A stretch of DNA of 64,000 bases, taken from NCBI GenBank assembly GCA_903835235.1, contig CAILMF010000026.1:1-64000 (forward strand), written 5' to 3'. Numbering within the stretch: position 1 is the stretch's first letter; each line of letters opens with the position of its first letter. Source of the DNA: an uncultured Rhodospirillales bacterium. Lineage in GTDB: Bacteria; Pseudomonadota; Alphaproteobacteria; Acetobacterales; Acetobacteraceae. A program made the position numbers and the translations under genes. Under the pieces are notes generated by a model, which made no database searches, was not told where the DNA came from, and saw nothing but the letters and a program-made list of their open reading frames with translations. Shown in pieces: positions 17,187-26,454 of this stretch.

Positions 17187-18818
17187 ATGGCGCAGGATTC
17201 GGCCGAGGCACTGACCGGGGCGGGCGCGGTGGCGCGGGCAATGAAGGCGGCGGGCGTGGCCCGGGCCTATGGCGTGCCCGGCGGCGGCAGCAGCCTGGAC
17301 CTGATTGCGGCGTGCAAGGCGGAGGGCATCGCCTTCATCCTGGCGCGGCAGGAAACCGCGGCGGTGGTGATGGCGGCGGCCGAGGCCGAGGTGAGCGGCG
17401 CGCCGACCGCCGTGGTGGTGACGCGCGGGCCAGGCGTGGCCAATGCGGTGAACGGCATGGCGATAGCCAGCCTGGAGCGCAACCCGGTGCTGCTGCTGGC
17501 CGATGGCTTCGGCGCCACCGAGCGCGCCTATGCCAACCACCAATACGTGGACCACGCCGCGCTGCTGCGGCCGGTGGTGAAGGCCAGCGCCGCCGCGCTG
17601 GAGCCGGAGGCGGCCGCGGGCGCGATGACGGCAATGCTGCTGGCCACCGCCATGGCCGAGCCGCGCGGCCCGGTGCTGCTGGAGTTGAGCGGCAAGGTCG
17701 CCAAGGCGCCGGCCATGCCGCTGCCGATGGTGGCGCTGGCGGGCGCCCCTGGCCTGCCGGATGTGGCGGCGGCGCGGGCGCTGCTGGCGCGGGCGCGGCG
17801 ACCGGTGCTGGTGGCGGGGTTGGAGGTGCGCGGCACCGAGGCTCTGGCCTTTCGCGCGCTGGCGGAGGCGCTGGGCTGCCCGGCGCTGGTGACCTACAAG
17901 GCCAAGGGCGCGATCCCGGATGCGCACCCGCTGTTCGGCGGCGTCTTCACCGCCAGCCATGCGGAAGCGGCGCTGCTGCGCCAGGCCGACCTGATCCTGC
18001 TGGTCGGCGCCGACCCGGTGGAGTTCTTCGCCCAGCCCTGGCGCTACGACGTGCCGGTGCTGGAATTGGGCACCGCGCCACGGCCGGTGCACTACCGCAC
18101 GCCCGAGGTGGCGCTGTACGGCCCGCTGGCGCCGGCGCTGGCCGCCCTGGCCGAGGGCGCTGGCCGCAGCGCCTGGGAGGCCGACGAGATCGCCGCCGCG
18201 CGCGCCGCCTGGGCCGGCAGCCTGCGCAACCGGGCCGGCGGCAATGCCGGGCTTTCGCCCACCGATGTGGTGGAGATGGCGCAGGAGGCCTGCCGCCGCG
18301 CGGCGCGCCACCCGCGCATCGGGGTGGATGCCGGCGCGCATATGTTCCCCTGCACCAGCTTCTGGCAGGCCGAGCAGCCCGGCGACCTGTTGATCAGCAA
18401 CGGCCTGGCCAGCATGGGCTATGCGCTGCCGGCAGCCATCAGCGCGGCGCTGTTCGACCCCAAGCGGGGCGCGGTGGCCTTCACCGGGGATGGCGGGCTG
18501 CTGATGTGCCTGGGCGAATTGGCCACCGCCGGCGCGCTGGGCGTCAACATGGTGGTGGTGGTGTTCAACGACGCCACGCTGAGCCTGATCGACATCAAGA
18601 AGGAACAGCGGGACATGCCCGAGGGATCGCTGGGCTGGCCGATGGTGGACTTCGCCGCGGTCATGCAGGGCTGCGGCGGGCTGGGGCTGAGGGCGCGCGA
18701 CGCGGCCGAGTACCGCGCCGCGTTGGACCAGGCGCTGGCCCATGGCGGGCCAGCGCTGGTGGATGTGCTGGTGGACCCCGGCAGCTACCCGGCGCAGATC
18801 AAGGCATTGCGCGGGTAG
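17187..18818 (+). CDS. ThDP-dependent enzyme (acetolactate synthase / benzoylformate decarboxylase family)
   Basis: The 543-residue protein has the three-domain layout of ThDP enzymes. The Pyr domain opens with YGVPGGGSSLDLI and the ylid-forming Glu in ARQETAAVV. The PP domain carries the cofactor motif GDGGLLMCLGELATAG ending in VFNDATLSL. A middle domain (about 190-330) has VLVAGLEVRG and LILLVGADPVEFF. Substrate-pocket residues do not identify it as true acetolactate synthase; it is nearer to uncharacterised MdlC/IlvB-like proteins. ATG 17187 has GGGGCGGAG upstream. It is divergent from the ATP-grasp pair and stands alone. Confidence 0.82.
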   Translation: MAQDSAEALTGAGAVARAMKAAGVARAYGVPGGGSSLDLIAACKAEGIAFILARQETAAVVMAAAEAEVSGAPTAVVVTRGPGVANAVNGMAIASLERNPVLLLADGFGATERAYANHQYVDHAALLRPVVKASAAALEPEAAAGAMTAMLLATAMAEPRGPVLLELSGKVAKAPAMPLPMVALAGAPGLPDVAAARALLARARRPVLVAGLEVRGTEALAFRALAEALGCPALVTYKAKGAIPDAHPLFGGVFTASHAEAALLRQADLILLVGADPVEFFAQPWRYDVPVLELGTAPRPVHYRTPEVALYGPLAPALAALAEGAGRSAWEADEIAAARAAWAGSLRNRAGGNAGLSPTDVVEMAQEACRRAARHPRIGVDAGAHMFPCTSFWQAEQPGDLLISNGLASMGYALPAAISAALFDPKRGAVAFTGDGGLLMCLGELATAGALGVNMVVVVFNDATLSLIDIKKEQRDMPEGSLGWPMVDFAAVMQGCGGLGLRARDAAEYRAALDQALAHGGPALVDVLVDPGSYPAQIKALRG

Positions 18819-18849
18819 CGCATGGAAGTTGGGCGCGGGTAGCGCATGG
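18809..18849 (+). repeat. 24-bp-spaced duplication at the ThDP gene end
   Basis: A 17-base string (GCGCGGGTAGCGCATGG) spanning the last codons and stop of the ThDP gene occurs twice, starting at 18809 and 18833, 24 bases apart. A weaker third GGGGTAG follows. This looks like slippage duplication of the gene's 3' end. Confidence 0.6.
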
Positions 18850-18882
18850 CGTATGGTCGGGGGTAGCTGCCGGGCTCGCCGC

Positions 18883-20292
18883 TCACATCAGCGGCGAGCG
18901 GCGGTGCCAGTCGGTGGCGCGTTGATAGGCGTCGGCGGCCTTCAGCACCGTGCTTTCGGCAAATGGCCGTCCGGCGAGTTGCAGGCCCACCGGCAGGCCG
19001 CGGTCATCGAAGCCGCAGGGAATGCTGATGGTCGGCAGCCCCAGGTAGTTGAACGGCCGCGTATTGGCGGAAACCGCCATGAAGCGCGCCCAATTCGCGG
19101 GGTTCTCGTCGATATCGGTTTCCGCCAGCGTCGGCACCCGGGTCTTCACCGCCGGCGTCGCCACCAGGTCGTAGCCGGTCAGCGTCTCCGCCACGAACTG
19201 CTTCAGCAGCGGCCCGCGGCGGGCCAGCGATTCCACGTAGTAGTGGCCGGGGATGGCGTAGCCGCCATACAGCCGGGCATTCAGGTGGATGGCGTAGTCC
19301 TGCGGATATTCGCGCATCCAGTTGGCGTGGATCGCGGCGCCCTCGACGCGGCTGATCACCGAGACATAGGTGGCGATGGCGGGCATGCTGGGCGCGGCGA
19401 CATAATCCACCGTGGCGCCGCGGTCCTTCAGCACCTGCAGCGCGGCCTCGAAGGCGGCCAGCACCGGCGCGTCGGCGCCGTCCAGGAACCAGGTGCTGCA
19501 TACCGCTATCCGCATGCCGCGGATATCGCCGGTCAGCGCCGCTTCATAGTCCGGCACCGGCTCCGGCGCGCTGGTGGCGTCGTTGGGGTCCTGCCCGGCC
19601 GTTATGGCCAGGAAGCGGGCGGCATCCTTCGCGGTGCGCACGAGCGGCCCGACATTGTCGGCGCTGAAGGAGAGCGGCATGACGCCATGGCGGGAAACGC
19701 GGGTCTGCGTGGCCTTCAGCCCGGTGACGCCGCAGATGCTGGCGGGCAGGCGGATGGAGCCACCAGTATCGCTGCCCAGCGCCGCGTAGAACAGCCGGCC
19801 GGCCACGCCCGCGCCGGAGCCGGAGGAAGAGCCGCCGGTGCAGTAGTCCAGGTTCCAGGGATTGTGGCAGTGGCCGTAATGCGCGTTGTGCCCGGTGGGG
19901 TTCTGCGCGAACTCCGCCATGTTCAGCGTGCCCATGTCGATGGCGCCGGCGGCGTCCAGCTTCAGCAGCACGGTGGCGGTCTTGTCGGCCACGAAGTCCT
20001 TACGGATCTTGCTGCCGCAGGTGCTGACCTTGCCGCGTCGATAATACATGTCCTTGTGCATCATCGGCACGCCGCCCAGCTTGCCGGCGTTGATGCCGAT
20101 GGCGCGGGCGTGGTCGGCGGCGGAAGCAGCGTCCAGCGCTGCCTCGCGGTCCAGCCGGATGGTGACGTTGAGCTTGGGGTTGTGCGCGTCGATCCGCGCC
20201 AGGCAGGCGCGCACCAGGGCTTCCGCCTTCACCTCGCCACGGGCGAAGGCGTCGGCGGCCTCGGTCATCGAGAGTTCGGCCAGGTCGCTCAC
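18883..20292 (-). CDS. Amidase-signature hydrolase
   Basis: The 469-residue enzyme belongs to the amidase-signature family. The catalytic triad can be placed: Lys in GVPMMHKDMYY, cis-Ser in CTGGSSSGSGAGVAG and the nucleophile Ser in GSDTGGSIRLPASICG. The C-terminal PFNYLGLPTISIPCGFDDRG and LPVGLQLAG are family hallmarks. It is GatA/AtzE-like and cytoplasmic; the amide substrate is unknown. The GTG start at 20292 overlaps the stop of the small 68-residue gene upstream, which suggests an obligate small partner. Confidence 0.9.
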   Translation of the reverse strand: MSDLAELSMTEAADAFARGEVKAEALVRACLARIDAHNPKLNVTIRLDREAALDAASAADHARAIGINAGKLGGVPMMHKDMYYRRGKVSTCGSKIRKDFVADKTATVLLKLDAAGAIDMGTLNMAEFAQNPTGHNAHYGHCHNPWNLDYCTGGSSSGSGAGVAGRLFYAALGSDTGGSIRLPASICGVTGLKATQTRVSRHGVMPLSFSADNVGPLVRTAKDAARFLAITAGQDPNDATSAPEPVPDYEAALTGDIRGMRIAVCSTWFLDGADAPVLAAFEAALQVLKDRGATVDYVAAPSMPAIATYVSVISRVEGAAIHANWMREYPQDYAIHLNARLYGGYAIPGHYYVESLARRGPLLKQFVAETLTGYDLVATPAVKTRVPTLAETDIDENPANWARFMAVSANTRPFNYLGLPTISIPCGFDDRGLPVGLQLAGRPFAESTVLKAADAYQRATDWHRRSPLM

Positions 20293-20495
20293 TTGCCGGC
20301 TTCCTTGCACTGGCGCAGCGCGAGTTCGAAGGAGGCGGGTTCGTCCTCGAACACCATGGTGCCGCGGAGCTTTTCCATATCGGCGATCAAGCCTGCCATG
20401 TCGGCAAGGCCCAGGCGTGCCGCGGCGTTGGGGCATTCCACCCCGCTCCAGCGACGGATCGCCTCCGTGGTCGGCGGGACGAGGTCGGGTTCCAT
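20289..20495 (-). CDS. Small amidase-partner subunit (GatC/AtzG-like), 68 residues
   Basis: This short gene has one of the best ribosome sites in the window, AGGAGG seven bases before its ATG, and its TGA overlaps the GTG of the amidase. The product is acidic-helical, with LGLADMAGLIADMEKLRG in the middle and FELALRQCKEAGK at the end. Small proteins of this size wrap the amidase in GatCA-like complexes and in the AtzE-AtzG carboxybiuret hydrolase. Similarity in sequence is weak, so the role rests mainly on coupling and size. Confidence 0.65.
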   Translation of the reverse strand: MEPDLVPPTTEAIRRWSGVECPNAAARLGLADMAGLIADMEKLRGTMVFEDEPASFELALRQCKEAGK

Positions 20496-20660
20496 GTGTT
20501 TGCCTCCTGGCTGTGCATCGGCGACGCAGCAAGTTCCGTTCCGGCGGGCGGGCCGGCGTGGATTTCCTGCGGTGGATGGGGATGATCCTGTGCCGTGGCG
20601 CGGGGCTTCGCAAGCCGCCTGCCGCGTGGCAGCCTGCCGCGAAACCAGGGGGAAATCTGC

Positions 20661-21656
20661 ATGCGCGTGGCCTTGACCGAACCGGTGGAACCGGTGGGCA
20701 TGCAGGTGCTGCAACAGGCGGGGCTGGAGATTGTGGTCGGCCGTGGCGGCGCGCAGAGCGCGGAGGAGTTGCGCGCCCTGTGCCGCGACGCCGATGCCGT
20801 GGTGGTGCGCCAGCTGCTGCCGCCGGACTTGGCGAGCTGTTGCCCCAGGCTGCTGATCGCCTCTCGCCACGGCGTCGGTGTGGACCTGATCCCGGTGGAT
20901 GATTGCACCGCCAATGGCGTCGTCGTCAGCAACGTGCCCGGCGCCAATGCGGATGCGGTGGCGGAGTTCGTCGTGGCGCAGATGCTGGCGGCTTCCCGCA
21001 ATGCACAGGCGATGAGTGCGAAGCTGCTCGGCGAGGGCTGGTTGCCGGCGCGGGCGATGAGTGCCCGGGCGTTCGAGTTGCGTGGGCGGACGGTCGGCAT
21101 CGTCGGCGTCGGCGCCATCGGCACCAGGCTGGCGGAGATTGCGCATCACGGCTTCCGCATGCGCGTGCTGGGGCATCAGCGAAGGCGGGAGGCACTGCCT
21201 GGCTTTGTGGAGTACGCCACGCTGGATCGGCTATTCGAGGAGAGCGATTTCGTCGTGCTGGCCTGCCCGTTGACAGCGGAGACGCGGGGCCTGGCCTCGG
21301 CGGCGTTGATCGCGCGGATGAAGCCGGGGGCTTGGCTGTGCAACGTGTCTCGTGGGGGCACGGTGGATGAGGCGGCGCTGGTGGCGGCGTTGCAGGCCGG
21401 GCGCATCGGTGGCGCGGCGCTGGACGTGTTTGCCGCGCAACCACTGGTGGAGGACCACCCGCTGCGGGCGCTGCCGAATGTGCTGCTCTCGCCGCATTGC
21501 GCCGGCATTTCCGGCGAGAGCGCGACACGGATGAGCCAGGTCAGCGCCGAGGAAGTAGTGCGCGTGCTGCGTGGGGAGAAGCCGATGAACTTCATCAATC
21601 CGGAAGCCTGGGAACGGCATCTGGTCCGCCGCGCTGAACTGGGGCTGCGGCCATGA
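20661..21656 (+). CDS. D-isomer 2-hydroxyacid dehydrogenase
   Basis: The 331-residue enzyme has the NAD-binding motif TVGIVGVGAIGTRLAEIA and the family catalytic set: Arg in NVSRGGTVDEAAL, a Glu in the AAQPLVEDHPL area and the acid His in LLSPHCAGISGE. It oxidises or reduces a 2-hydroxy/2-oxo acid; hydroxypyruvate or phosphoglycerate relatives are possible. ATG 20661 follows AGGGGGAA. The frame upstream is open but non-family. Its stop overlaps the ATG of the enolase-superfamily gene, pairing a dehydratase-like enzyme with a dehydrogenase. Confidence 0.88.
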   Translation: MRVALTEPVEPVGMQVLQQAGLEIVVGRGGAQSAEELRALCRDADAVVVRQLLPPDLASCCPRLLIASRHGVGVDLIPVDDCTANGVVVSNVPGANADAVAEFVVAQMLAASRNAQAMSAKLLGEGWLPARAMSARAFELRGRTVGIVGVGAIGTRLAEIAHHGFRMRVLGHQRRREALPGFVEYATLDRLFEESDFVVLACPLTAETRGLASAALIARMKPGAWLCNVSRGGTVDEAALVAALQAGRIGGAALDVFAAQPLVEDHPLRALPNVLLSPHCAGISGESATRMSQVSAEEVVRVLRGEKPMNFINPEAWERHLVRRAELGLRP

Positions 21657-22816
21657 GGATCACCGCCATCCACGGCACCTGGGTGCATGTGCCGATCCCG
21701 ACCGAACGCCAGCACCTCAGCGACTTCGGCAAGCAGCCGAGTTTTGATAGTGTGATCGTGCGGATCGACACCGATGCCGGCATTACCGGATGGGGCGAAG
21801 CCAAGGCCGGCGTGGCCAGCACCGCTTCGTGCGCTGGCCTGGCCGCGATCATCAACCAGGACTTCGCGCCGCTGCTGCTGGGCCAGGACCCACGCGATGT
21901 CAGCCGGTTGTGGGACGTGATGTACAACTTCCCTCGCCAGGGCTTCGCCATTGCGGAAGGGCATGTGTTTCCGGCGCTGGGGCGGCGCGGGCTTTCGGTC
22001 AGCGCCATCGCCGGCGTCGACATTGCGCTGTGGGACATCCTCGGCAAGTCGCTGAACGCGCCGGTGTGGCGGCTACTGGGCGGGCGTCGCGCGACGCGGA
22101 TGCCGGCCTATGCCAGCGGCGGCTGGGCCGATGCGGCAGGCATCGGGGCGCAGTTGCAGGGCTATATCGACAAGGGCGGCTTCGGCGCGGTGAAGATGCG
22201 CGTCGGCATCATGGATGGCTCGCCCGCCGCCTCCGCCGCGCGGGTGCGGGCGGCGCGGGCCGCGCTGGGGCCGAACGTGAAGCTGATGGCGGATGCGCAC
22301 GGCACCTGGACCGTGGCGGAAGCGAAGGCGTTCTGCCGCATGGTCGAGGATTGCGACCTGTTCTGGTTCGAGGAACCGGTCTCGGCCGACGACAAGCAGG
22401 GCCAGGCGGAAGTGCGGCTCAGCAGCAGCGTGCCGATCAGCAGCGGCGAGAGCGAGTTCACCCGCCACGATTTTCGCGAGTTGTGCGAGTTGCGCGCGCT
22501 GGACGTATTGCAGCCGGATCTCGCCATTGCCGGCGGCATCACCGAAGGCGTGCGGATCGGCGCGCTGGCCAGCGCCTTCAACCTGCGCCTGGCGCCGCAT
22601 CTGTGGTCGGGCGCGCCGGCCTTCGCCGCCGGGCTGCACCTGGCGGCGAGTTCCAGCGCCGGCTTCATCCTGGAATACTCGCTGGGCCACAATCCCATGC
22701 TGCACGAGCTGATCGAGGAGGCGTTCCCGGTCAGCGGCGGTTTCGTCGAGGTGCCGGAGCGGCCCGGCCTCGGCATCACCGTGCGCGAGGATTTCGTCGC
22801 GCGCTACGGCAGGTAG
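21653..22816 (+). CDS. Mandelate-racemase-subgroup enolase-superfamily enzyme
   Basis: The 387-residue enzyme has a capping domain followed by a barrel. GAVKMRVG gives the K-x-R motif of the mandelate racemase subgroup, metal ligands are Asp in LMADAHGTW, Glu in FWFEEPVS and Glu in SSGESEFTR, and the His of RLAPHLWSG is the second catalytic base. Members are mostly sugar-acid dehydratases or racemases. Coupling by ATGA to a 2-hydroxyacid dehydrogenase fits a sugar-acid pathway (inference). The C-terminus ends PGLGITVREDFVARYGR. Confidence 0.87.
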   Translation: MRITAIHGTWVHVPIPTERQHLSDFGKQPSFDSVIVRIDTDAGITGWGEAKAGVASTASCAGLAAIINQDFAPLLLGQDPRDVSRLWDVMYNFPRQGFAIAEGHVFPALGRRGLSVSAIAGVDIALWDILGKSLNAPVWRLLGGRRATRMPAYASGGWADAAGIGAQLQGYIDKGGFGAVKMRVGIMDGSPAASAARVRAARAALGPNVKLMADAHGTWTVAEAKAFCRMVEDCDLFWFEEPVSADDKQGQAEVRLSSSVPISSGESEFTRHDFRELCELRALDVLQPDLAIAGGITEGVRIGALASAFNLRLAPHLWSGAPAFAAGLHLAASSSAGFILEYSLGHNPMLHELIEEAFPVSGGFVEVPERPGLGITVREDFVARYGR

Positions 22817-23770
22817 TTATTTGGCCAACCCGATGGCGCGGGCGACCTCGCCCAGCGCCTGGTATTCGGCGCGGGTGGCGGCGGCCATCTCGGCGCCGAT
22901 CTGCAACCGGTAGGTGGCGCCCTGCCCTTCCACCAGCTGGCGGAAGGCATCCGTGCGCGCGGCCTGCACGAAGGCCGCCTCCAGCCGCGCCATGCGGTCC
23001 GCCGGAATGCCGTTGGGCGCGATCAGCCCCCACCAGATGGTGATGGCGTGGTCGGCCAGGCCCAGGCTGGCCAGGCCTTGCGCGTTGCGCATCTCCGGGT
23101 GGTCTTCCGCGGTGGTCAGCATCAGGCACTTGGCCTGGCCGGCACGCGCGGCGCCGATGACGCCGACGACCGAGCCGCCATAGAAGGTGATGTGCCGCCC
23201 GAGGAAGGCCGGCAGCGTCTGACCGGCGCCCTGGAACGGCACCGTCGTCATCTGCATGTTCAGCCGGCGCAGAATGCGCTCCACGCCCAGGTGCATGGCG
23301 CCGCCCAGGCCCTCATTGCCCCAGGTATATTCGCCGGGACGGGCGCGCACCGCGTCCACCATCTCGCGCAGGCTGTTGGCGGGGAAATCCGGCTGGCCGC
23401 ACAGCGCATAGGCCGAGTAGCCAACCGCGAGCATGGAGGTGAAGCTCTCGCTGGTATAGCGGGCGCCGAGCGTATGCGGCGCCGCGGTCAGCGGCGTGTT
23501 CCAGATGAAGCCCAGCGTGTAGCCATCGGGCCGCGCCTCCACCAGCTGCTGCACGCCGATGGTGCCGCTGGCGCCGGGGCGGTTTTCGGTGATGACGTTC
23601 TGGCCCAGCATCGGGCCGGCGAGTTCCGCCAGCTTGCGGGCGAAGATATCGGTGCCGCCGCCGGGGTTGATCGGCACGATGATGCGGATGGGGCGTTCCG
23701 GGAAGGTTTCGGCGCCGGCCGATGGCGCGACGGCGAGCAGCAGGGGCAGCAGCAGCAGGGCAAGGCGCAT
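22817..23770 (-). CDS. Bug/TctC-family solute receptor
   Basis: This 317-residue receptor has the signal peptide MRLALLLLPLLLAVAPSAGA, then PIRIIVPINPGGGTDIFARK, the VITENRPGASGTIGVQQLVE block and an ITFYGGSVVGVIGAAR region. I set the start at ATG 23770, where the signal peptide begins. It is convergent with the enolase-superfamily gene (one base apart), and may serve the same compound, but nothing in the sequence proves it. No TctA/B nearby. Confidence 0.87.
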   Translation of the reverse strand: MRLALLLLPLLLAVAPSAGAETFPERPIRIIVPINPGGGTDIFARKLAELAGPMLGQNVITENRPGASGTIGVQQLVEARPDGYTLGFIWNTPLTAAPHTLGARYTSESFTSMLAVGYSAYALCGQPDFPANSLREMVDAVRARPGEYTWGNEGLGGAMHLGVERILRRLNMQMTTVPFQGAGQTLPAFLGRHITFYGGSVVGVIGAARAGQAKCLMLTTAEDHPEMRNAQGLASLGLADHAITIWWGLIAPNGIPADRMARLEAAFVQAARTDAFRQLVEGQGATYRLQIGAEMAAATRAEYQALGEVARAIGLAK

Positions 23771-23885
23771 GGGGTAGGCTCCGGCGGTGGTCTGGCCCAA
23801 CATGAAGCAAGCGCGGGGCCAATGGCAGGATTTGCGTGTCGGCGCTTCCCGGCCATACTTCGGCATCCTTGCCGGAGCGCATGCC

Positions 23886-24578
23886 ATGAAGCTGATCGAC
23901 CTGAGCCGCACGCTGTACCACAAGGCGCCGCGGCTGCCGAACCACCCGATGATCAACATCACCCAGTTCACCGACCACACCGAAAAGCGCGTGGTCGATG
24001 GCTACGAGTTCTCCTCCGCCGTGCTGACGCTGAACATGGGTGACCATTCCGGCACCCATGTGGATGCGCCGTGCCACTTCGATGAGAAGCCGGGCGCCAA
24101 GGGCATCGACGAAATGCCGCTGGAGAACTTCTTCACCGAAGCGGTCTGCCTCGACCTCTCCCACAAGGAACTGAAGAGCGACATCAGCATCGCCGACCTG
24201 GAAGCCGCCGAGAAGGCCGCGGGCGTGGAGATCAAGGCCGGCGACACCGTGCTGCTGCACATGAACTTCTTCAACCGCACCTACGGCACGCCCGCCTTCA
24301 TCGACGATTTTCCGGGGCTGACCAAGGAAAGCGCGACCTGGCTGGGCAAGAAGGGCATCATGATGTTCGGCGTGGAAGCCGCCAGCCCGGGCCGGCCGGG
24401 GCGCTCCAACTTCGAGGTGCACCATGTGTGCCGCGACCTCGGCTTCACCCACATGGAAGGCCTGGTGAACCTGGAGAAGCTGGTCGGCAAGGGCCGCTTC
24501 CGCTTCATCGGCTTTCCGCTGAAGATCAAGGGCGGCACCGGCAGCCCGATCCGCGCCGTGGCGATGCTGGAAGATTGA
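23886..24578 (+). CDS. Cyclase-family metal hydrolase (KynB-like)
   Basis: The 230-residue protein begins MKLIDLSRTLYHKAPRLPNHP and has the signature HSGTHVDAPCHFDE, the H-x-GTH-x-D motif whose His and Asp bind zinc or manganese in kynurenine formamidase and isatin hydrolase relatives. GVEAASPGRPGRSNFEVHH is the second conserved block. These enzymes hydrolyse formamides or cyclic amides and lactones. ATG 23886 has GGAG upstream. It stands alone, divergent from a Bug receptor. Confidence 0.85.
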   Translation: MKLIDLSRTLYHKAPRLPNHPMINITQFTDHTEKRVVDGYEFSSAVLTLNMGDHSGTHVDAPCHFDEKPGAKGIDEMPLENFFTEAVCLDLSHKELKSDISIADLEAAEKAAGVEIKAGDTVLLHMNFFNRTYGTPAFIDDFPGLTKESATWLGKKGIMMFGVEAASPGRPGRSNFEVHHVCRDLGFTHMEGLVNLEKLVGKGRFRFIGFPLKIKGGTGSPIRAVAMLED

Positions 24579-24630
24579 TCCGGGCCTGCGATTCACGCCC
24601 TTCGGCGCAAGCGCCTCGGACGATCGCGGC

Positions 24631-25227
24631 CTAGGTCGCCACCATCCGCACCGACAACCCCGAGTAGTCGAGCCCGGCCAGCCAGGCCGGGCCGCCATGC
24701 GCCACGAAGCAGGCGGCAGCGAGCGCGGCAAAGGCCTGCTGCGCCGCAAGGTCGGCCTCGCCAAAGGTGCCGCGCGCCGCATTGGCGGTGATCAGCACGC
24801 CGAGATACTCGCCGCGCCACAGCAGCGGCGAGAACATCGAGGACCCCGCGCGGAAGCTCTGCAAAATCTTGACGAAACTGTGGTGCAGCGCGGTGTCGTG
24901 CAGCAGCAGCGGGCGGCGGTTGCGCGCGACATCGCCGGGGTGGCCCAGTTCGATGCCGACGAGTTCATGGTATTGCGCTGGCGCGAAGTTGACGGGCGCC
25001 GAGACCATGTGGTGCGCGCCATTGGGTGTGCGCAGGAACACCGCGCAGGCGCTGCCCACGGTGGGCGGCGGGTTCTCGCGGAAGGCGTTGGGGCGCAACG
25101 CCGCGCTGGGGTCGCCCAGCAGCGCCGGCAGCGTGTGGGTCACGCACCACAGCGCTTCCTCGGGGCCGGCGGCGGCGCCGGCATCGGCGGCCACGCGCGC
25201 GAGCGCAAGCACCAGGTCACTGGTCAT
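24631..25227 (-). CDS. GAF-domain protein
   Basis: The 198-residue product is essentially one GAF domain. It shows PGDVARNRRPLLLHD, FRAGSSMFSPLLWRGEYLGVL and a closing AAQQAFAALAA helix, the core pattern of GAF folds that bind small ligands. There is no output domain. Its ATG overlaps the stop of the epimerase-like gene upstream, so it is translated after that enzyme. The ligand and purpose are unknown; a link to epimerase regulation is only a guess from position. Confidence 0.65.
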   Translation of the reverse strand: MTSDLVLALARVAADAGAAAGPEEALWCVTHTLPALLGDPSAALRPNAFRENPPPTVGSACAVFLRTPNGAHHMVSAPVNFAPAQYHELVGIELGHPGDVARNRRPLLLHDTALHHSFVKILQSFRAGSSMFSPLLWRGEYLGVLITANAARGTFGEADLAAQQAFAALAAACFVAHGGPAWLAGLDYSGLSVRMVAT

Positions 25228-26351
25228 CAGGCATCCTTCCAGGTGAAGCGGGCAAGGCGCGCGGCACAGGGCACCACACCATGGCCGGGGCCGGGCGGCA
25301 CGGCGGCCATGCCGCGCGTGACGGGCAGCGGCACCGCCACCACGTCCTCGGCCAAATAGGGGTGGGTGACGCTGACGCCCCAGGCGACATCCGCCACCAC
25401 GGCGGCCAGGTGCAGCGTGGCGGCGGCGCCCACCGAGGTTTCCGCGATCTTGCAGGCCAGCGTGGTCTGCAACCCATGCGCCCGCGCGCGGCGGTCTGCC
25501 GCCAGCGTCGGCAAAAGCCCGCCCAGCTTGATCGCCTTCAGCCCGAAACCGGCGGCGGCGTGGTGCGCGGCGTAGCGATCTATCTCGTCCGCATCGTGCA
25601 GACCTTCATCCAGGCAGAGCGGGCAGCCAAGCGTGGCGAGCGCCGCCATGCCGTCCAGGTCGTCATCGGCGACGGGTTGTTCCAGGTAGTCCAGCGTGCC
25701 CGGCGGCAGCGCGCGCAGGAAGCGGCGGGCGGCGTCCAGGCTCCAGGCCATGTTCACGTCGCCGGAGAGATGCGCGGCGGGGCCGAGCAGCGCCCGTGCC
25801 CGCTGCACCAGCGCCACATCGGCTTCCGCCGTGGCGGCCATGCCCAGCTTCAGCTTCACATGGCTGAAGCCGGCCTCGTGCGCCGCCTGCACGCCGGCCA
25901 GCGTCGCCTCGGGGTCGGCCTCGCCAACCATGCGGATGGCGGGGACCTCGTCGCGCAGTGCGTCGCCCAACAGCGCCGAGAGCGGCAAGCCCGCGCGGCG
26001 GGAAAGCAGGTCCAGCACCGCGATTTCGGCCGCCGCCTTGGCGCCGGTATTGCCGCGGATCGCGCGGTCCAGCCGATGCGAAAGCTCAGCTGCGGTAACG
26101 GGCGCCGCCAGCAGCGCCGGGGCCAGGAAGCGACGCACCGCGCTGACCATGCCCGGCAGCAACTCCCCGGTCATGGTCGGCGCGATCGAGGCCTCGCCCC
26201 AGCCTTCGCGGCCGTCTTCGTCCACCGCGCGCACCAGCAGCGTCTCGGCCACGCGGATGGTCTCGCTGGCCAGGCGCATCGGGTGCACCAGCGGCAGCGC
26301 CAGGGGCCAAGCTTCCACGGCAACCAGGTGCAGGGGGGAGTCGAAGAGCAT
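25227..26351 (-). CDS. Muconate-lactonizing-subgroup enolase-superfamily enzyme (dipeptide epimerase-like)
   Basis: The 374-residue barrel enzyme has SHVKLKLG (K-x-K) on one side and KAIKLGGLL on the other, giving the paired lysines of the MLE subgroup. Metal ligands are Asp in SGDVNMAW, Glu in YLEQPV and Asp in CLDEGL. This set fits dipeptide epimerases, N-succinylamino-acid racemases or o-succinylbenzoate synthase-like enzymes. ATG 26351 is chosen; ATGs at 26366 and 26390 are in frame. The stop overlaps the GAF gene start. Confidence 0.8.
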   Translation of the reverse strand: MLFDSPLHLVAVEAWPLALPLVHPMRLASETIRVAETLLVRAVDEDGREGWGEASIAPTMTGELLPGMVSAVRRFLAPALLAAPVTAAELSHRLDRAIRGNTGAKAAAEIAVLDLLSRRAGLPLSALLGDALRDEVPAIRMVGEADPEATLAGVQAAHEAGFSHVKLKLGMAATAEADVALVQRARALLGPAAHLSGDVNMAWSLDAARRFLRALPPGTLDYLEQPVADDDLDGMAALATLGCPLCLDEGLHDADEIDRYAAHHAAAGFGLKAIKLGGLLPTLAADRRARAHGLQTTLACKIAETSVGAAATLHLAAVVADVAWGVSVTHPYLAEDVVAVPLPVTRGMAAVPPGPGHGVVPCAARLARFTWKDA

Positions 26352-26454
26352 GCGTGACAGCACCATGACCTTCCGCGCCAGGCAAGCCACGTGCTTGGAC
26401 AGGATGGCGCCGGCGTGCCTAATGCGCGCCGTTCAAACACCCCCGGAGGGACCC

